Shown: in pieces, positions 7,623-15,973 of the stretch
Layout: every line of letters begins with the position of its first letter
Position numbering within the stretch: position 1 is the first letter of the stretch
NCBI GenBank assembly: GCA_020845495.1
Contig: JADLFM010000183.1
Location: forward strand, 1 to 38,153
Length of the DNA: 38,153 bases
Reading direction: 5' to 3'
DNA from: Chloroflexota bacterium
Lineage (GTDB): Bacteria > Chloroflexota > UBA6077 > JACCZL01
Translations under genes and position numbers: made by a program
The notes under the pieces: model-generated
What the model was told of the DNA's origin: nothing
The model's input: only the letters and a program-made list of their open reading frames with translations
Databases searched by the model: none

Positions 7623-8918
7623 TCAATGACTGCTGACGTAGCCCAACCGGACGACATCCACCAGGGCGCTGGCTAGAGCGAGCACCGTCCAGCAGAGGCC
7701 TCTGACCGGTCGCTTCGCCACTGCAATCAGGCGACCGACAACACCATGTCGCGGCTGGCGCTGCCAGGGACGGTCTCGGAAGAGATAGGCGAGGTAGGCA
7801 GCGCCAGCGCGACTGAATGGGCGGAGCATGGCGACGTACGCGAATCTGAACCGGGCTGCCTGGAGGCGGGGGAGGGCTGGCGATCGCACGATGACATGAG
7901 GTGGGGCGAGTACTTCAATGAGAACCCGCCTCCAGGTCGGGGGCTCCAGTTTTTTGAAGGCACCGGGCGGGAACGGTGTGTCGAAAAGCAGACTGGTCCA
8001 GCAGAGAGCGCAGTAGAGCATCCAACTGACATCCCATGCCCGCGCGAGCCTGATGGCATAGTCCCAGTCAAATCCTGGTCCCTCCCGTCGCAGGAGTCGA
8101 TCGATGTCGGCCAGAAGCCGGAGCCGGCCCCGGGTACTCTTGACCAGGTGGAGGGCGAGGAACAACAAGCACTCCTCGCTCGGGAGCGACAAGAGCGGCT
8201 CTCGATCCTCCTGACGCATCAGGGTGCGCTGCCAGAGCGCGGCATAGTCAATTCGAGCGACGCGCGGATTCTCGAGCCCCCAGTGGAGTTCGACGGCCGT
8301 TTCCAGTGGCGGCACCTGCCGGACCCAGGGCGCGCCGTGGAAGGGATGCGTGTCAAGTCGGGCGTCGGCGGCGGCGAGCGGTCGGTAGCCGAGGCCACGC
8401 AGGACGCCGCGCGCCTGTTCCAGTTGACGTGACTGCACCAGGATGTCGATATCGCGTGTCTGCCGACCATCGATAGCATCAAAGAGTCGAACGCCGAGGT
8501 GGGTGCCCTTGAGTGCCACCGCCGAGATCGAGTGAGCGGCGAGCCGCTCGCCGATGCGTCGCAGCTCGGAGTGATTCGCCATGCCGCGGATACGAATCTG
8601 GAAGAGCGCCTCATTGGCGACCGAGGCAAGAGCTGTGGCCTCGGAGCTTCCATAATCACAGTCTCTCAGCGCTGTGGCAACGAGCGGAAGCACCTCATGC
8701 CGCATGGCCTCAGCCACGAGATCCGTCAGGGCCTTGCTTGTGTCGCCGAGTAGATGCGCCAAACGGCCGTGTTGGCGGGGATTCCGCTCAGCGCGGACGC
8801 ACAGCAGCAGGGCTTCTTCAGTGGGCCGCCAGCGCACCTCACCATGTCGGCCACGGTGCGCGGCCCCACCCCCCTCAATCCTCCGGGACACCTCATTGCC
8901 CCAGGTCGGCCAGCGCAT
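7623..8918 (-). CDS. Nucleotidyltransferase family protein (NTP_transf_5)
   Basis: A 431-aa protein of the uncharacterised nucleotidyltransferase family often found in lasso-peptide and PqqD loci. The core is the segment VALKGTHLGVRLFD followed by GRQTRDIDILV: the DID aspartates (about residues 156 and 158) are the expected metal ligands of the pol-beta fold. After it come HPFHGAPW, LETAVELHWGL and LPSEECLLFLALHLVKS, which are typical of this family, and a basic hydrophobic C-terminus. In the pseudomycoidin lasso cluster a related protein tailors the phosphorylated peptide. The gene overlaps the end of the kinase-like gene, implying translational coupling. Start may be ATG 8918 or GTG 8927; neither has a strong ribosome site. 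Confidence 0.88.
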   Translation of the reverse strand: MRWPTWGNEVSRRIEGGGAAHRGRHGEVRWRPTEEALLLCVRAERNPRQHGRLAHLLGDTSKALTDLVAEAMRHEVLPLVATALRDCDYGSSEATALASVANEALFQIRIRGMANHSELRRIGERLAAHSISAVALKGTHLGVRLFDAIDGRQTRDIDILVQSRQLEQARGVLRGLGYRPLAAADARLDTHPFHGAPWVRQVPPLETAVELHWGLENPRVARIDYAALWQRTLMRQEDREPLLSLPSEECLLFLALHLVKSTRGRLRLLADIDRLLRREGPGFDWDYAIRLARAWDVSWMLYCALCWTSLLFDTPFPPGAFKKLEPPTWRRVLIEVLAPPHVIVRSPALPRLQAARFRFAYVAMLRPFSRAGAAYLAYLFRDRPWQRQPRHGVVGRLIAVAKRPVRGLCWTVLALASALVDVVRLGYVSSH

Positions 8919-9744
8919 TCTTGCCACGGTGCAAAGCGGTCTCCAATGGGCCGAACGTCAAGCGATAACAGCGTGAAGATCGAAGTACCCTGCTCAACGC
9001 GCGAAAGTTGCGGCCGTCCCGTTCGCAGAGATCCGGTACCTGTGACAGCAGCTCCGGGAAGACCCGTGCCGGCGCGACCTGGGTGAACCGAGTGCACCCC
9101 TCGTGGACGTAGCGAGGCACCACCACGGCGGCGACGGGGACGGGGCCTGCCGGTTGCGTCCGATCCGGCGGGGGCAGGAGCCAGATCGCCCGTCCATCGA
9201 TGCGCCGACGCGGCAGATCGGTGCGGAGCTCGGGAAAGGCCCGGCTGAGAACCTGACGGCTGCCCGCCTTGACGCCGAGGGGCTTCGGGAACGGTAGAAG
9301 TGTGTCCGAGCTCAGGTCGATCACGGCCACCTCGTCGCTGAAGTACTCGCACCCCGCGGCGATGAGGCCGGCTACGAGCGTCGTCTTGCCGCTTCCTGAA
9401 GCCGCGGGTAGCAGGCAGCCTCGGCCCTGGTAGGCGATGGCCCCAGCGTGCAGCAAGAGGTAGCGGCTTCCCAGGGAGGCAACAGCAGCGGCATTGATGG
9501 CCCGATCCACGTAGGCCAGCACCTCATCCTGGCGATACGGCCTCCCGACGAGCTTCCCATCGTGCTCGATCCGATAACGAGCGGACTGGCCAGCATCAGC
9601 GGACATCCGCAGGTGAGCAGCCATGCCGGATGGGCTGCTGGCCTGCCACGCGGGCCGCATGCGCTGGAGCGACGCAATGAGATCTGCCGGGCCCTCGACC
9701 ACGGCACGGAAGTCGAGGACGGCGATCTCGCAGGTGTCAGGCAT
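8893..9744 (-). CDS. HPr kinase-like ATPase (HprK-related, PqqD-associated)
   Basis: A 283-aa P-loop protein. Walker A is AASGSGKTT (about residues 114-122), preceded by LLLHAGAIAYQGRGCLLP, exactly the arrangement of HprK-related serine kinases. FSDEVAVID follows as the acidic catalytic/Walker B-like segment, and PFPKPLGVK after that is also family-typical. In paeninodin-type lasso clusters such kinases phosphorylate a Ser near the C-terminus of the precursor peptide; the bacterial sugar-transport role of true HprK is unlikely, since no HPr is nearby. The gene overlaps the PqqD-like gene upstream and the NTP_transf_5 gene downstream. The start is uncertain (ATG 9744, 9768 or 9774); 9744 gives the smallest overlap. 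Confidence 0.88.
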   Translation of the reverse strand: MPDTCEIAVLDFRAVVEGPADLIASLQRMRPAWQASSPSGMAAHLRMSADAGQSARYRIEHDGKLVGRPYRQDEVLAYVDRAINAAAVASLGSRYLLLHAGAIAYQGRGCLLPAASGSGKTTLVAGLIAAGCEYFSDEVAVIDLSSDTLLPFPKPLGVKAGSRQVLSRAFPELRTDLPRRRIDGRAIWLLPPPDRTQPAGPVPVAAVVVPRYVHEGCTRFTQVAPARVFPELLSQVPDLCERDGRNFRALSRVLRSSRCYRLTFGPLETALHRGKNALADLGQ

Positions 9745-10102
9745 CCTGGTCGAGCGACTTCCTCGCATCGACATCCACCAACAGGCCGAGAGTGCGCAAG
9801 CGTGCTATGCATGCCGCCACGTCGACACGCGCCCGCTGATGGTCGATGCCGTAGCGGTCCATCAGTGCCTCGACAAGATCCTCGATGCGATGATTCCCGT
9901 CGCACTTCGACCAGATCAAGGCGGCGGCCGGGTTCAAGATATGGGCATCGCTCGACCCCGGCAGAAACAACGTCACCTCGGCATCGAGTGCTTCCCAGAT
10001 GACGGCGGGATGACGGCAGGGAGGGTGCCCCCTACCGCCCTCCCGGCCGAGACCGTCTCGATCCGGGTCGCCTCGCTTGCCCGCATCGGTAGGCTCGGAC
10101 AT
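9737..10102 (-). CDS. PqqD family peptide-binding protein (RiPP recognition element)
   Basis: A 121-aa protein whose residues about 30-112 have the PqqD winged-helix pattern: PAVIWEALDAEVTLFLP, then AHILNPAAALIWSKCDG, HRIEDLVEALMDRYG and CIARLRTLGLLVD. In RiPP pathways this fold binds the leader of the precursor peptide and presents it to modifying enzymes. It starts 32 bp after the 70-aa peptide gene and overlaps the kinase gene, so its natural partner is likely that peptide. The ATG at 10102 has GAGG 6 nt upstream; a GTG at 10120 is also possible. Confidence 0.9.
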   Translation of the reverse strand: MSEPTDAGKRGDPDRDGLGREGGRGHPPCRHPAVIWEALDAEVTLFLPGSSDAHILNPAAALIWSKCDGNHRIEDLVEALMDRYGIDHQRARVDVAACIARLRTLGLLVDVDARKSLDQDA

Positions 10103-10134
10103 GGCCGGCCTCGATTCCACGCCTGGCCGGCGCC

Positions 10135-10347
10135 TCAGAACGAGAAGGCGCTCGCCGTCTTGACGATCTTGAAGGAGCGAATCTCCGGGCTGGTATATGC
10201 CGTTGCTGCCACCACGGTCGCGGCCGCGGCGGCCGCACGCACGAGGCGACGACGCGTCACCCGCGGCGCTGTGCCTCCGGCGGTCCGCTCCGGTACGGAA
10301 CTTCCCGTGTCGTGGGTAAGCGAGGTCTGACGGTTCTCGGCGTCCAT
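10135..10347 (-). CDS. Small peptide, candidate RiPP precursor or kinase substrate
   Basis: A 70-aa peptide with a polar N-terminus (1-30), a TRRRLVR basic patch (31-37), an Ala/Val-rich hydrophobic stretch (38-50) and the ending YTSPEIRSFKIVKTASAFSF. The RRR plus hydrophobic region resembles a Tat-like or membrane-inserting segment. YTSPEI fits the YxxPxL/I motif by which lasso-peptide leaders bind PqqD-type proteins. No ring-forming core follows, because the chain stops 14 residues after the motif. Ser66 or Ser69 near the end could be a phosphorylation site for the kinase-like neighbour; this is inference. Start ATG 10347 has AAGGGA 7 nt upstream; an in-frame start at 10374 would run into a hairpin. 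Confidence 0.7.
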   Translation of the reverse strand: MDAENRQTSLTHDTGSSVPERTAGGTAPRVTRRRLVRAAAAAATVVAATAYTSPEIRSFKIVKTASAFSF

Positions 10348-10370
10348 CGCATGTTCCCTTCGGACTCGGA

Positions 10371-10409
10371 GCACTGAGCGCCGCCCATGGTGTGGGCGGC
10401 GCTCAGTGC
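10371..10409. terminator. Perfect 16-bp hairpin between TolB-like gene and peptide gene
   Basis: Arms 10371-10386 and 10394-10409 pair perfectly around a 7-nt loop. The hairpin sits 9 nt after the stop of the TolB-like gene and 24 nt before the peptide ATG, on the same strand. It lacks a U-run, so it may terminate partially, protect the 3' end, or act as an attenuator that sets the ratio of the two transcripts. Confidence 0.65.
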
Positions 10410-10418
10410 CGTCTACGT

Positions 10419-12431
10419 CTACCGATCGGACACCATGATCTGGGCACTCCCACCCGGCTTACCCCGGGCGGTCAGCACGATCGTGTTATTGTCGCGCGGC
10501 TCCAGCGCCGATGCAATACTCAACGTCCGCATTTCGCCATCACGTAGATCGTTGAGCTTGAAGCTCCGACCGTTGACCACGATGTCCAGGTGCTTCACGC
10601 CCGGGGTCGCGTTGGTAATCGTGACCACGCTCTCGGCCTGCGGGATGCCAGTCAGCGTCTGGCTCACCGGCTTGCCTGTCTCGCGTGTGGTCAGTGTCAG
10701 GAGCGGGTCGCAGGCGGTGACGTTGCCGGTTGCGTCGGTCAACTTGAGCCCCAGGTGCGACGGCAGCGCCTGATCCGTCTTGGTGGCCACTACCGTCACC
10801 TGGGCGGTCGTCGGCAGGGAGTATGTGAAGACGGTGCCGAGGCCGGGCGTGCCGGGGGGATTCTGAGCGGTGGCCGCCGGGCTGAGCGTCACCGTCGCAT
10901 TGGTCAGTTGGGTCAACTGGGCCGCCACCAATCCCTGCCCGGCGATCCCGCTACCGTTGTCTTGCACCTTCACCGTCAGTGTCGTGCGATTCTGAGCGTC
11001 CGTCCCGATGACCGGAGCGCCGCAACTGGGCCTGGTCGTGTCCCCCGAATTGGGCGACCCCAGACGGTCGCGCACGAAGACGTCATTCGTGTCGTTGGTG
11101 TCCCCAGGCACGAGGTTGCTGGCCCAGGACTTGAAGGCGACGAAGCGGCCATCGGCGCTCAGGGTCGGGTCGGCGCTCATATTATTGGCCTGGCTGCTGC
11201 TGCTGGCCACGCTGACCCGCTCGGTGGTGCCGGTCTGGCGGTCGCGCACGAAGATGTCAGCCATGCCGTGGGTGTCCCCAGGCACGAGGTTGCTGGCCGA
11301 GGACGTGAAGGCGACGAAGCGGCCATCGGCGCTCAGAGCCGGGGCGTCGCTCATATTATTGGCCTGGCTGCCGCTGCTGGCCACGCTGACCCGCTCGGTG
11401 GTGCCGGTCTGGCGGTCGCGCACGAAAACATCAGCCATGCCGTTGGTGTCCCCGGCTACCAGGTTAGTTGCAAAGGACATGAATGCGACGTAACGGCCAT
11501 CGGCGCTCAGAGCCGGGGCGTCGCTCATATTATTGGCCTGGCTGCCGCTGCTGGCCACGCTGACCCGCTCGGTCGTGCCCATCTGGCGGTCGCGTACGAA
11601 GACGTCAACCAGCCCGTTGGTGTCCCCAGCTACCAGGTTAGTTGCAAAGGACATGAAGGCGACGTAACGGCCATCGGCGCTCAGGGCAGCGGTGCCACGC
11701 GAGCTTTCGTTCGCCTGGATGCCCCCGCTGGCCAGACTGACCCGCTCGGTCGTGCCCATCTGGCGGTCACGTACGAAGATGTCGGCTGCGCTGTTGGTGT
11801 CTCCCGCCACCAGGTTGCCGGAGTCGGAATAGAATGTGACGTAGCGACCGTCGGCGCTCAGCGCCGGGGAAACGCTCCCAGGGATGTTTGCGCCGGTAGT
11901 GTTCCTGGCCTGGCTGCCATCGTTGGCCACGCTGACCCGCTCGGTGGTGCCGGCCTGGCGGTCGCGTATGAAGATGTCAGCCAGCCCGTTACTGTCCCCG
12001 GCCACCAGGTTAGTTGCATAGGACATGAAGGCGACGTAACGGCCATCGGCGCTCAGCGCTGGGGAATAACTCCCAGGTACCCCAAATGTGCCGCCCGTGA
12101 CCTGGGCCTGGCTGCCATCGCTGGCCACGCTGATCCGCTCGGTGGTGTCGGCCTGGCGGTCATGTACGAAGACGTCATCCATGCCGTTCGTGTCACCGGC
12201 CACGAGGGTTTCGGAATCGGACGTGAACGCGACGTAACGGCCGTCGGCGCTCACCGCTAGGGGATAGCGCAAGTCAGGGTTATTGGCCTGGACGCCACCG
12301 CTGGCCACGCTGACCCGCTCGGTGGTGCCACTGACTCCCAGTGCGATCCCGCCCATCGGAATGCCGACGAGGCTCGCCAGGGCGACTGACGTCACCAGAC
12401 GTCTCACGCGCTTCACCGTTGTACGGGCCAT
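10419..12431 (-). CDS. Exported TolB-like beta-propeller protein with PD40 repeats
   Basis: A 670-aa protein with a signal peptide (RRLVTSVALASLVGIPMGGIALG) and then seven repeats of about 58-66 residues. Each contains TTERVSVAS, ALSADGRYVAFxS, NLVAGDTNG and DVFVRDRQ, as in TolB/PD40 propellers. Seven copies fit one seven-bladed propeller. From about residue 460 there is a Thr/Ala-rich, probably Ig-like region (TTRPSCGAPVI..., TLTVKVQDNGSGI) and a final beta domain. It is probably extracellular; the ligand is unknown. ATG 12431 is chosen because it gives a compact signal peptide; an ATG at 12455 is also in frame. It precedes the peptide/PqqD/kinase genes on the same strand but is separated by a strong hairpin, so co-expression is uncertain. 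Confidence 0.88.
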   Translation of the reverse strand: MARTTVKRVRRLVTSVALASLVGIPMGGIALGVSGTTERVSVASGGVQANNPDLRYPLAVSADGRYVAFTSDSETLVAGDTNGMDDVFVHDRQADTTERISVASDGSQAQVTGGTFGVPGSYSPALSADGRYVAFMSYATNLVAGDSNGLADIFIRDRQAGTTERVSVANDGSQARNTTGANIPGSVSPALSADGRYVTFYSDSGNLVAGDTNSAADIFVRDRQMGTTERVSLASGGIQANESSRGTAALSADGRYVAFMSFATNLVAGDTNGLVDVFVRDRQMGTTERVSVASSGSQANNMSDAPALSADGRYVAFMSFATNLVAGDTNGMADVFVRDRQTGTTERVSVASSGSQANNMSDAPALSADGRFVAFTSSASNLVPGDTHGMADIFVRDRQTGTTERVSVASSSSQANNMSADPTLSADGRFVAFKSWASNLVPGDTNDTNDVFVRDRLGSPNSGDTTRPSCGAPVIGTDAQNRTTLTVKVQDNGSGIAGQGLVAAQLTQLTNATVTLSPAATAQNPPGTPGLGTVFTYSLPTTAQVTVVATKTDQALPSHLGLKLTDATGNVTACDPLLTLTTRETGKPVSQTLTGIPQAESVVTITNATPGVKHLDIVVNGRSFKLNDLRDGEMRTLSIASALEPRDNNTIVLTARGKPGGSAQIMVSDR
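11175..11640. repeat. 174-bp near-identical tandem repeats within the TolB-like gene
   Basis: The same DNA text (GCTCATATTATTGGCCTGGCTGC...) recurs at about 11175, 11349 and 11523, a period of 174 bp or 58 codons. These propeller blades are almost identical in DNA as well as protein, which indicates recent duplication or gene conversion. The outer blades are more diverged. Confidence 0.85.
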
Positions 12432-12784
12432 CTCATTACACCCCTTCCCGGGCACAGCCTTGGTTTCACAGCGAAGCAGCCGGGTCGATAGCCACCTCCC
12501 GAGTCAACATACGAATCGATTGGAGTAAAAGGGAGGGACACATGTTCCACATAGCCCTGGATCCTCATCACTGGTAACCTCGGTCCCGGGCCGCCTGGCC
12601 CTTGCATGAGGCGAGGACCGTTAGTCTGCGAGCGCGATGGACCATGCGGCACTGGCTGAGCCGAGTCGCGTGGATCTGCTGGGACTGCCGGCTCTCGTTA
12701 AGTGTCAATTGCACGCGGTGGCGGTCAGGTAGTCGAGACCTTCTCGGCGGGGAATCGAATGCGTTCAGGTACCCCTCGTTATCC
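12432..12784. other. Intergenic region without a recognised gene
   Basis: This stretch of about 350 bp lies between the TolB-like start and the UbiE/MenG stop, both on the minus strand. It must hold the TolB-like promoter, but I see no convincing -35/-10 pair. A purine-rich segment (AGTAAAAGGGAGGGACACATG at about 12522) is followed by no coding frame. Short open frames here have no codon signal. Confidence 0.5.
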
Positions 12785-13522
12785 CTACGCCTCACCGACG
12801 TGCAGCGTCACCGACCCCAGCCCCATCCGCCGCCAGCGCACGCTCCGTAGTCCCGCGCGGCGCATCTGCTCGGCGACCGCCTCCGGACGCGGGAACGCGG
12901 CGACCGACTCCGGCAGGTAGGTGTAGGCGCCGGCATCCCCGGCGATCAGCCCGCCGATGCGCGGCACCAGCCGCCGAAAGTACAGACTGAACAGGGCGCC
13001 CCAGAGCGGAACGCGCGGCTGCGTCAATTCCAGGCAGACGACACGCCCGCCAGGCCGCACTACTCGCCGAAGCTCGGCAAATGCCTGCCCGACGTCGGGG
13101 ACGTTGCGGACAGTGAACGCCGTCGTCGCGCAGTCGAAGCTTCCATCCGCGAACGGGAGGGCCATCGCATCCGCAACCAGCAGATCCACGCGTGCCGCGC
13201 CGATCCCAAATGCCGGGGCTGGCGCGCTGCGGAGCATCGGCTCGGCCAGATCCACGCCGATCACCCGCCCACGGCCCATCGCACGAGCGAGCGCGGTCGC
13301 GAGTTTGGCCGTCCCGGTCCCCACGTCGAGCGCCTGTCCGCCCGACTGGGGGCGCGCTGCCCGGACGGCCGCCCGGCGCCACGCGGCGTCCTGACCGCCG
13401 GTCATCACCGTATTCATCAGGTCGTAGCGGCGGGCGATCCGGCCGAACATCGCCGCGATCGTCGCGCGGTCGGCGCCAGGCCTCGGCGCGGTCGTCTGTA
13501 CCGTGTCCTGTTGCTCCGACAC
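12785..13522 (-). CDS. menG: Demethylmenaquinone methyltransferase (MenG/UbiE family)
   Basis: A 245-aa SAM-dependent methyltransferase. The N-terminal signature MFGRIARRYDLMNTVMTGGQDAAWRR is diagnostic of UbiE/MenG, followed by motif I ALDVGTGTAKLA, the acidic loop GVDLAEPML, and the FTVRNVPD and LRRVVRPGGRVVCLELTQP segments. It adds the C-methyl group to demethylmenaquinone in the last step of menaquinone synthesis. MenA, which supplies the substrate, is the adjacent upstream gene on the same strand, and no ubiquinone genes are present, so menG is preferred over ubiE. A GTG at 13522 just after GGAGG is chosen; an ATG at 13555 is in frame but has no ribosome site. Confidence 0.93.
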   Translation of the reverse strand: MSEQQDTVQTTAPRPGADRATIAAMFGRIARRYDLMNTVMTGGQDAAWRRAAVRAARPQSGGQALDVGTGTAKLATALARAMGRGRVIGVDLAEPMLRSAPAPAFGIGAARVDLLVADAMALPFADGSFDCATTAFTVRNVPDVGQAFAELRRVVRPGGRVVCLELTQPRVPLWGALFSLYFRRLVPRIGGLIAGDAGAYTYLPESVAAFPRPEAVAEQMRRAGLRSVRWRRMGLGSVTLHVGEA

Positions 13523-13702
13523 CCATCCTCCGAGCGCATCGAGCGCCGCCCGCATGACTGTACCGCGACCAGTGTGCTTGCCACAGCCCGGCAGTCAGCA
13601 CATCTGGCACGCGCGACGGGGCATCTATGATGCCGCGAAGCCGACCCGATCGGGCAGGTCGAGCCTGTCGAGCCTCATTGCGGGCGGCGAGACCGATGCC
13701 GG

Positions 13703-14605
13703 CTACAGCACCAGGCTCAGCGCGTAGAGCGCCCCAAAGGCCAGGTGAAGCTGGCCGGTGCCCTTCAGCGCTGCGTTGAGGGGCCGCCCGGCCTCGTGAA
13801 AGACCAGTCGAAGCTGGCGTGCCGCCAGCGGCGCCGTGAGCCAGGGCAGCCAGAACCAGGTCGACGCACTCCCCGCAAGCCAGGACAGGAGCGGGATCGC
13901 GTAGGCCGCCAGCAGCAGGAGCACGTACTCCAGGCGGGTGCCTCGCCGCCCGATCTGGACCGCCAGGGTGTGCTTCCCGGCCGCGCGATCGGTGTCGATG
14001 TCGCGGAGGTTGTTCACGACCAGGATCGCGGTCACGAGTGCCCCGACAGGTACCGCTGCGACCACTGCGCTGGGCACGACCGTCTCGGTGTGCAGGTAGG
14101 CCGTTCCGACGACCGCCATCAGCCCGAAGAAGATGAAGACGGCCAGATCGCCGAGACCATGGTACGCGAGCGGATAGGGTCCGCCGGTGTAGAGCACGCC
14201 CGCTGTTATCGAGAGCAGCCCGACGACGAGGATCGGCCAGCCGCTGACGGCGACGAGATACAGCCCGACGAGCGTTGCCGTGCCGAAGGTGAGGAGCATC
14301 GCCCGCTTCACCACGGCGGGCGCGACCAGCCCGCTCTGGGTCACGCGCACCGGGCCGAGCCGCTCGGCAGTGTCGGCGCCCTTGTGGAAGTCGAAGTAGT
14401 CGTTGGCGAGGTTCGTCCCGATCTGAATCAGCAGGGACGCGACGAGCGCCGCCAGAAACGGCCCGAGTCTGAATGCGCCCGCTGCCCAGGCCGCGGCACT
14501 CCCTACGAGTACTGGCACGACCGCTGCCGGCAGGGTTGGGAGCCGTGCAGCCAGCACCCAGACGCGTGGGCCACCCCGCGGCAGTGCCGGCTGTCCCATC
14601 GCCAT
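13703..14605 (-). CDS. menA: 1,4-dihydroxy-2-naphthoate polyprenyltransferase
   Basis: A 300-aa UbiA-superfamily membrane enzyme with eight to nine hydrophobic helices. The first Asp-rich motif is [11 protein letters not shown] and the second is [14 protein letters not shown], both matching MenA, which prenylates DHNA to form demethylmenaquinone. RVTQSGLV and [15 protein letters not shown] are further MenA signatures. The start is placed at ATG 14605 (ATG 14599 also possible) because the chain then begins like other MenA proteins; the longer open frame overlaps the SH3-domain gene. About 180 bp separate it from menG, so the two are likely co-transcribed. The product sits in the cytoplasmic membrane. 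Confidence 0.94.
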   Translation of the reverse strand: MAMGQPALPRGGPRVWVLAARLPTLPAAVVPVLVGSAAAWAAGAFRLGPFLAALVASLLIQIGTNLANDYFDFHKGADTAERLGPVRVTQSGLVAPAVVKRAMLLTFGTATLVGLYLVAVSGWPILVVGLLSITAGVLYTGGPYPLAYHGLGDLAVFIFFGLMAVVGTAYLHTETVVPSAVVAAVPVGALVTAILVVNNLRDIDTDRAAGKHTLAVQIGRRGTRLEYVLLLLAAYAIPLLSWLAGSASTWFWLPWLTAPLAARQLRLVFHEAGRPLNAALKGTGQLHLAFGALYALSLVL

Positions 14606-14786
14606 CAGCCGCCGGCCCTTGACGCCGGGGGATGCGCAGGGGAAGGCACAATCGTTGCGCGGTGGAGCCGACAAGGCGCTGGCGAAGGCAAGATTGAAAC
14701 GCCGCCTTGCGTCCGCCGTACGCCCAACTTGCGGCACCAGGGACTGTGGCGTGATGCCCTGACGGTCATGGTCCAGCGACGATCCG

Positions 14787-15956
14787 TCAGGGGGCCGGCT
14801 CGAGCAGTTCGCCGGCGATCCAGCCGGACGCGCCAGCCTCGTCGCGGACATTCCGCCAGGTACGGCCGTCGGCCTGCTGGTCGGGGCCGATGACGGTCAG
14901 TACTGCCCCCTCTGGCTCGGTCTTGACGGCCGCCGCCGTCGCGGATGGACCCTCGCGCAGGTTCGCCCCGCTCCCACCCGTGTTCGCCACCCTGACGCGG
15001 GCCCCGCTGGGCGCGGCAGCGCCAGAGGTGCCGCCGGGGGCGGCGGTCGGGCTCGCCTGCGCGCCGGGCTGGATCAGCACCGGTGACGGCCGAGGTGATG
15101 CGCCCGGCGACGGCGCAAGCGCCGGCGGTGAGGCGCCGGGCGACGGCAAGAGCCCCGGCTGGGGGCTCGACGCCACGAACGGTGGGGTTGGGAAGACGAG
15201 CGGGGTCGGTGGGACGGTCCTGACGCCGGTCTGGCCCGCTGCTGTCGCCAGCCAGGAATCGATGGTGCTCCGGATCGTCAGCATGGCGGCGGCCACGATC
15301 AGCGCCGCCAGGGCGAGCCAGGCGACAGTGGCGACGGCACGCGTGCGCATGGCGTAGCCGCCCTTGAGCCACAACAGGAGCAGGCCGAAGGGACCGCAGA
15401 GAAGGATCGCGATCACGATCACCGGCGGCGAGGCCCACCAGGGTCGGACCGGCGCCATGCTGGCCGGTCGAGGGGGCCGGGGTGGCGCGATAGGCGTCGC
15501 CCCCCGGTCGAGCGCCAACTCATTGCTGCCCGGCGTGCTGGACGGGCCGTGCACGGCTGGTAGTGGCGCCGTGGCATCCTCGAGCGGATGGACCGCGGCA
15601 GTCTTCCCTGATGTCGCCTCGGCAGCGGGCGGTGCTGGCTGTCCCTGTGTTGCCGTCTGGCGCTGCCGCTCGGCAAGTCGACGCGCCTCGACCAACACCT
15701 CGTCGGCCAGCTCGTGGCGTCCCTGGCGGCGATAGACGCCAGCGAGCCGTTGATACACGCGTGGATCGCGCACGCCCTCGCGGACGTTCGTCTCGAGGCA
15801 CTCGGCAGCAGCGTCAAGGAGGCCGCGCGCCTCGAAGATCTGGCTCAGCCGCTCCCGTGCGACGATCTTCTGCGCCCGGTCGCCGTCGCGGAGGAGGCTC
15901 AGGCAGTAGGTCGCCTCCTCGTCTTCGTTCGCAAAGCCTGGCAGATTGGCTCCCAC
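14787..15956 (-). CDS. TPR-like, membrane-anchored protein with C-terminal SH3b domain
   Basis: A 389-aa protein of unknown function. Residues about 1-105 are helical and TPR-like (ATYCLSLLRDGDRAQKIVARE, LDAAAECLE, VYQRLAGVYRRQGRHELAD). A Pro/Ala-rich linker follows, then two membrane helices (PPVIVIAILLCGPFGLLLLW and AVATVAWLALAALIVAAAML), a long Pro/Ser/Ala-rich external linker, and a final SH3b-like domain (RVRVANTGGSGANLREGPS through WRNVRDEAGASGWIAGELLEP). SH3b domains commonly bind the cell wall, so this may sense or tether the envelope. The start is GTG 15956: GGGAG precedes it and it lies 17 bp after the stop of the ABM gene. It is probably in one operon with ABM, menA and menG. Confidence 0.85.
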   Translation of the reverse strand: MGANLPGFANEDEEATYCLSLLRDGDRAQKIVARERLSQIFEARGLLDAAAECLETNVREGVRDPRVYQRLAGVYRRQGRHELADEVLVEARRLAERQRQTATQGQPAPPAAEATSGKTAAVHPLEDATAPLPAVHGPSSTPGSNELALDRGATPIAPPRPPRPASMAPVRPWWASPPVIVIAILLCGPFGLLLLWLKGGYAMRTRAVATVAWLALAALIVAAAMLTIRSTIDSWLATAAGQTGVRTVPPTPLVFPTPPFVASSPQPGLLPSPGASPPALAPSPGASPRPSPVLIQPGAQASPTAAPGGTSGAAAPSGARVRVANTGGSGANLREGPSATAAAVKTEPEGAVLTVIGPDQQADGRTWRNVRDEAGASGWIAGELLEPAP

Positions 15957-15973
15957 GCGTCGTCGCGCTCCCG

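Noticed and set aside
7623..10347. Complete lasso-peptide biosynthetic cluster
   Set aside because: No Asn-synthetase-like cyclase or transglutaminase-like leader peptidase is present, and the peptide has no core able to form a macrolactam.
10590..12260. Long plus-strand frame (556 codons) opposite the TolB-like gene
   Set aside because: It is the antisense image of a high-G+C repetitive coding sequence, with no ribosome site; the minus-strand protein has clear signal peptide and PD40 motifs.
12792..14651. Minus-strand 619-codon frame across menG and menA
   Set aside because: It runs in another frame through both menaquinone genes, is Arg/Gly-rich and has no recognisable domain; a shadow of G+C-rich coding DNA.
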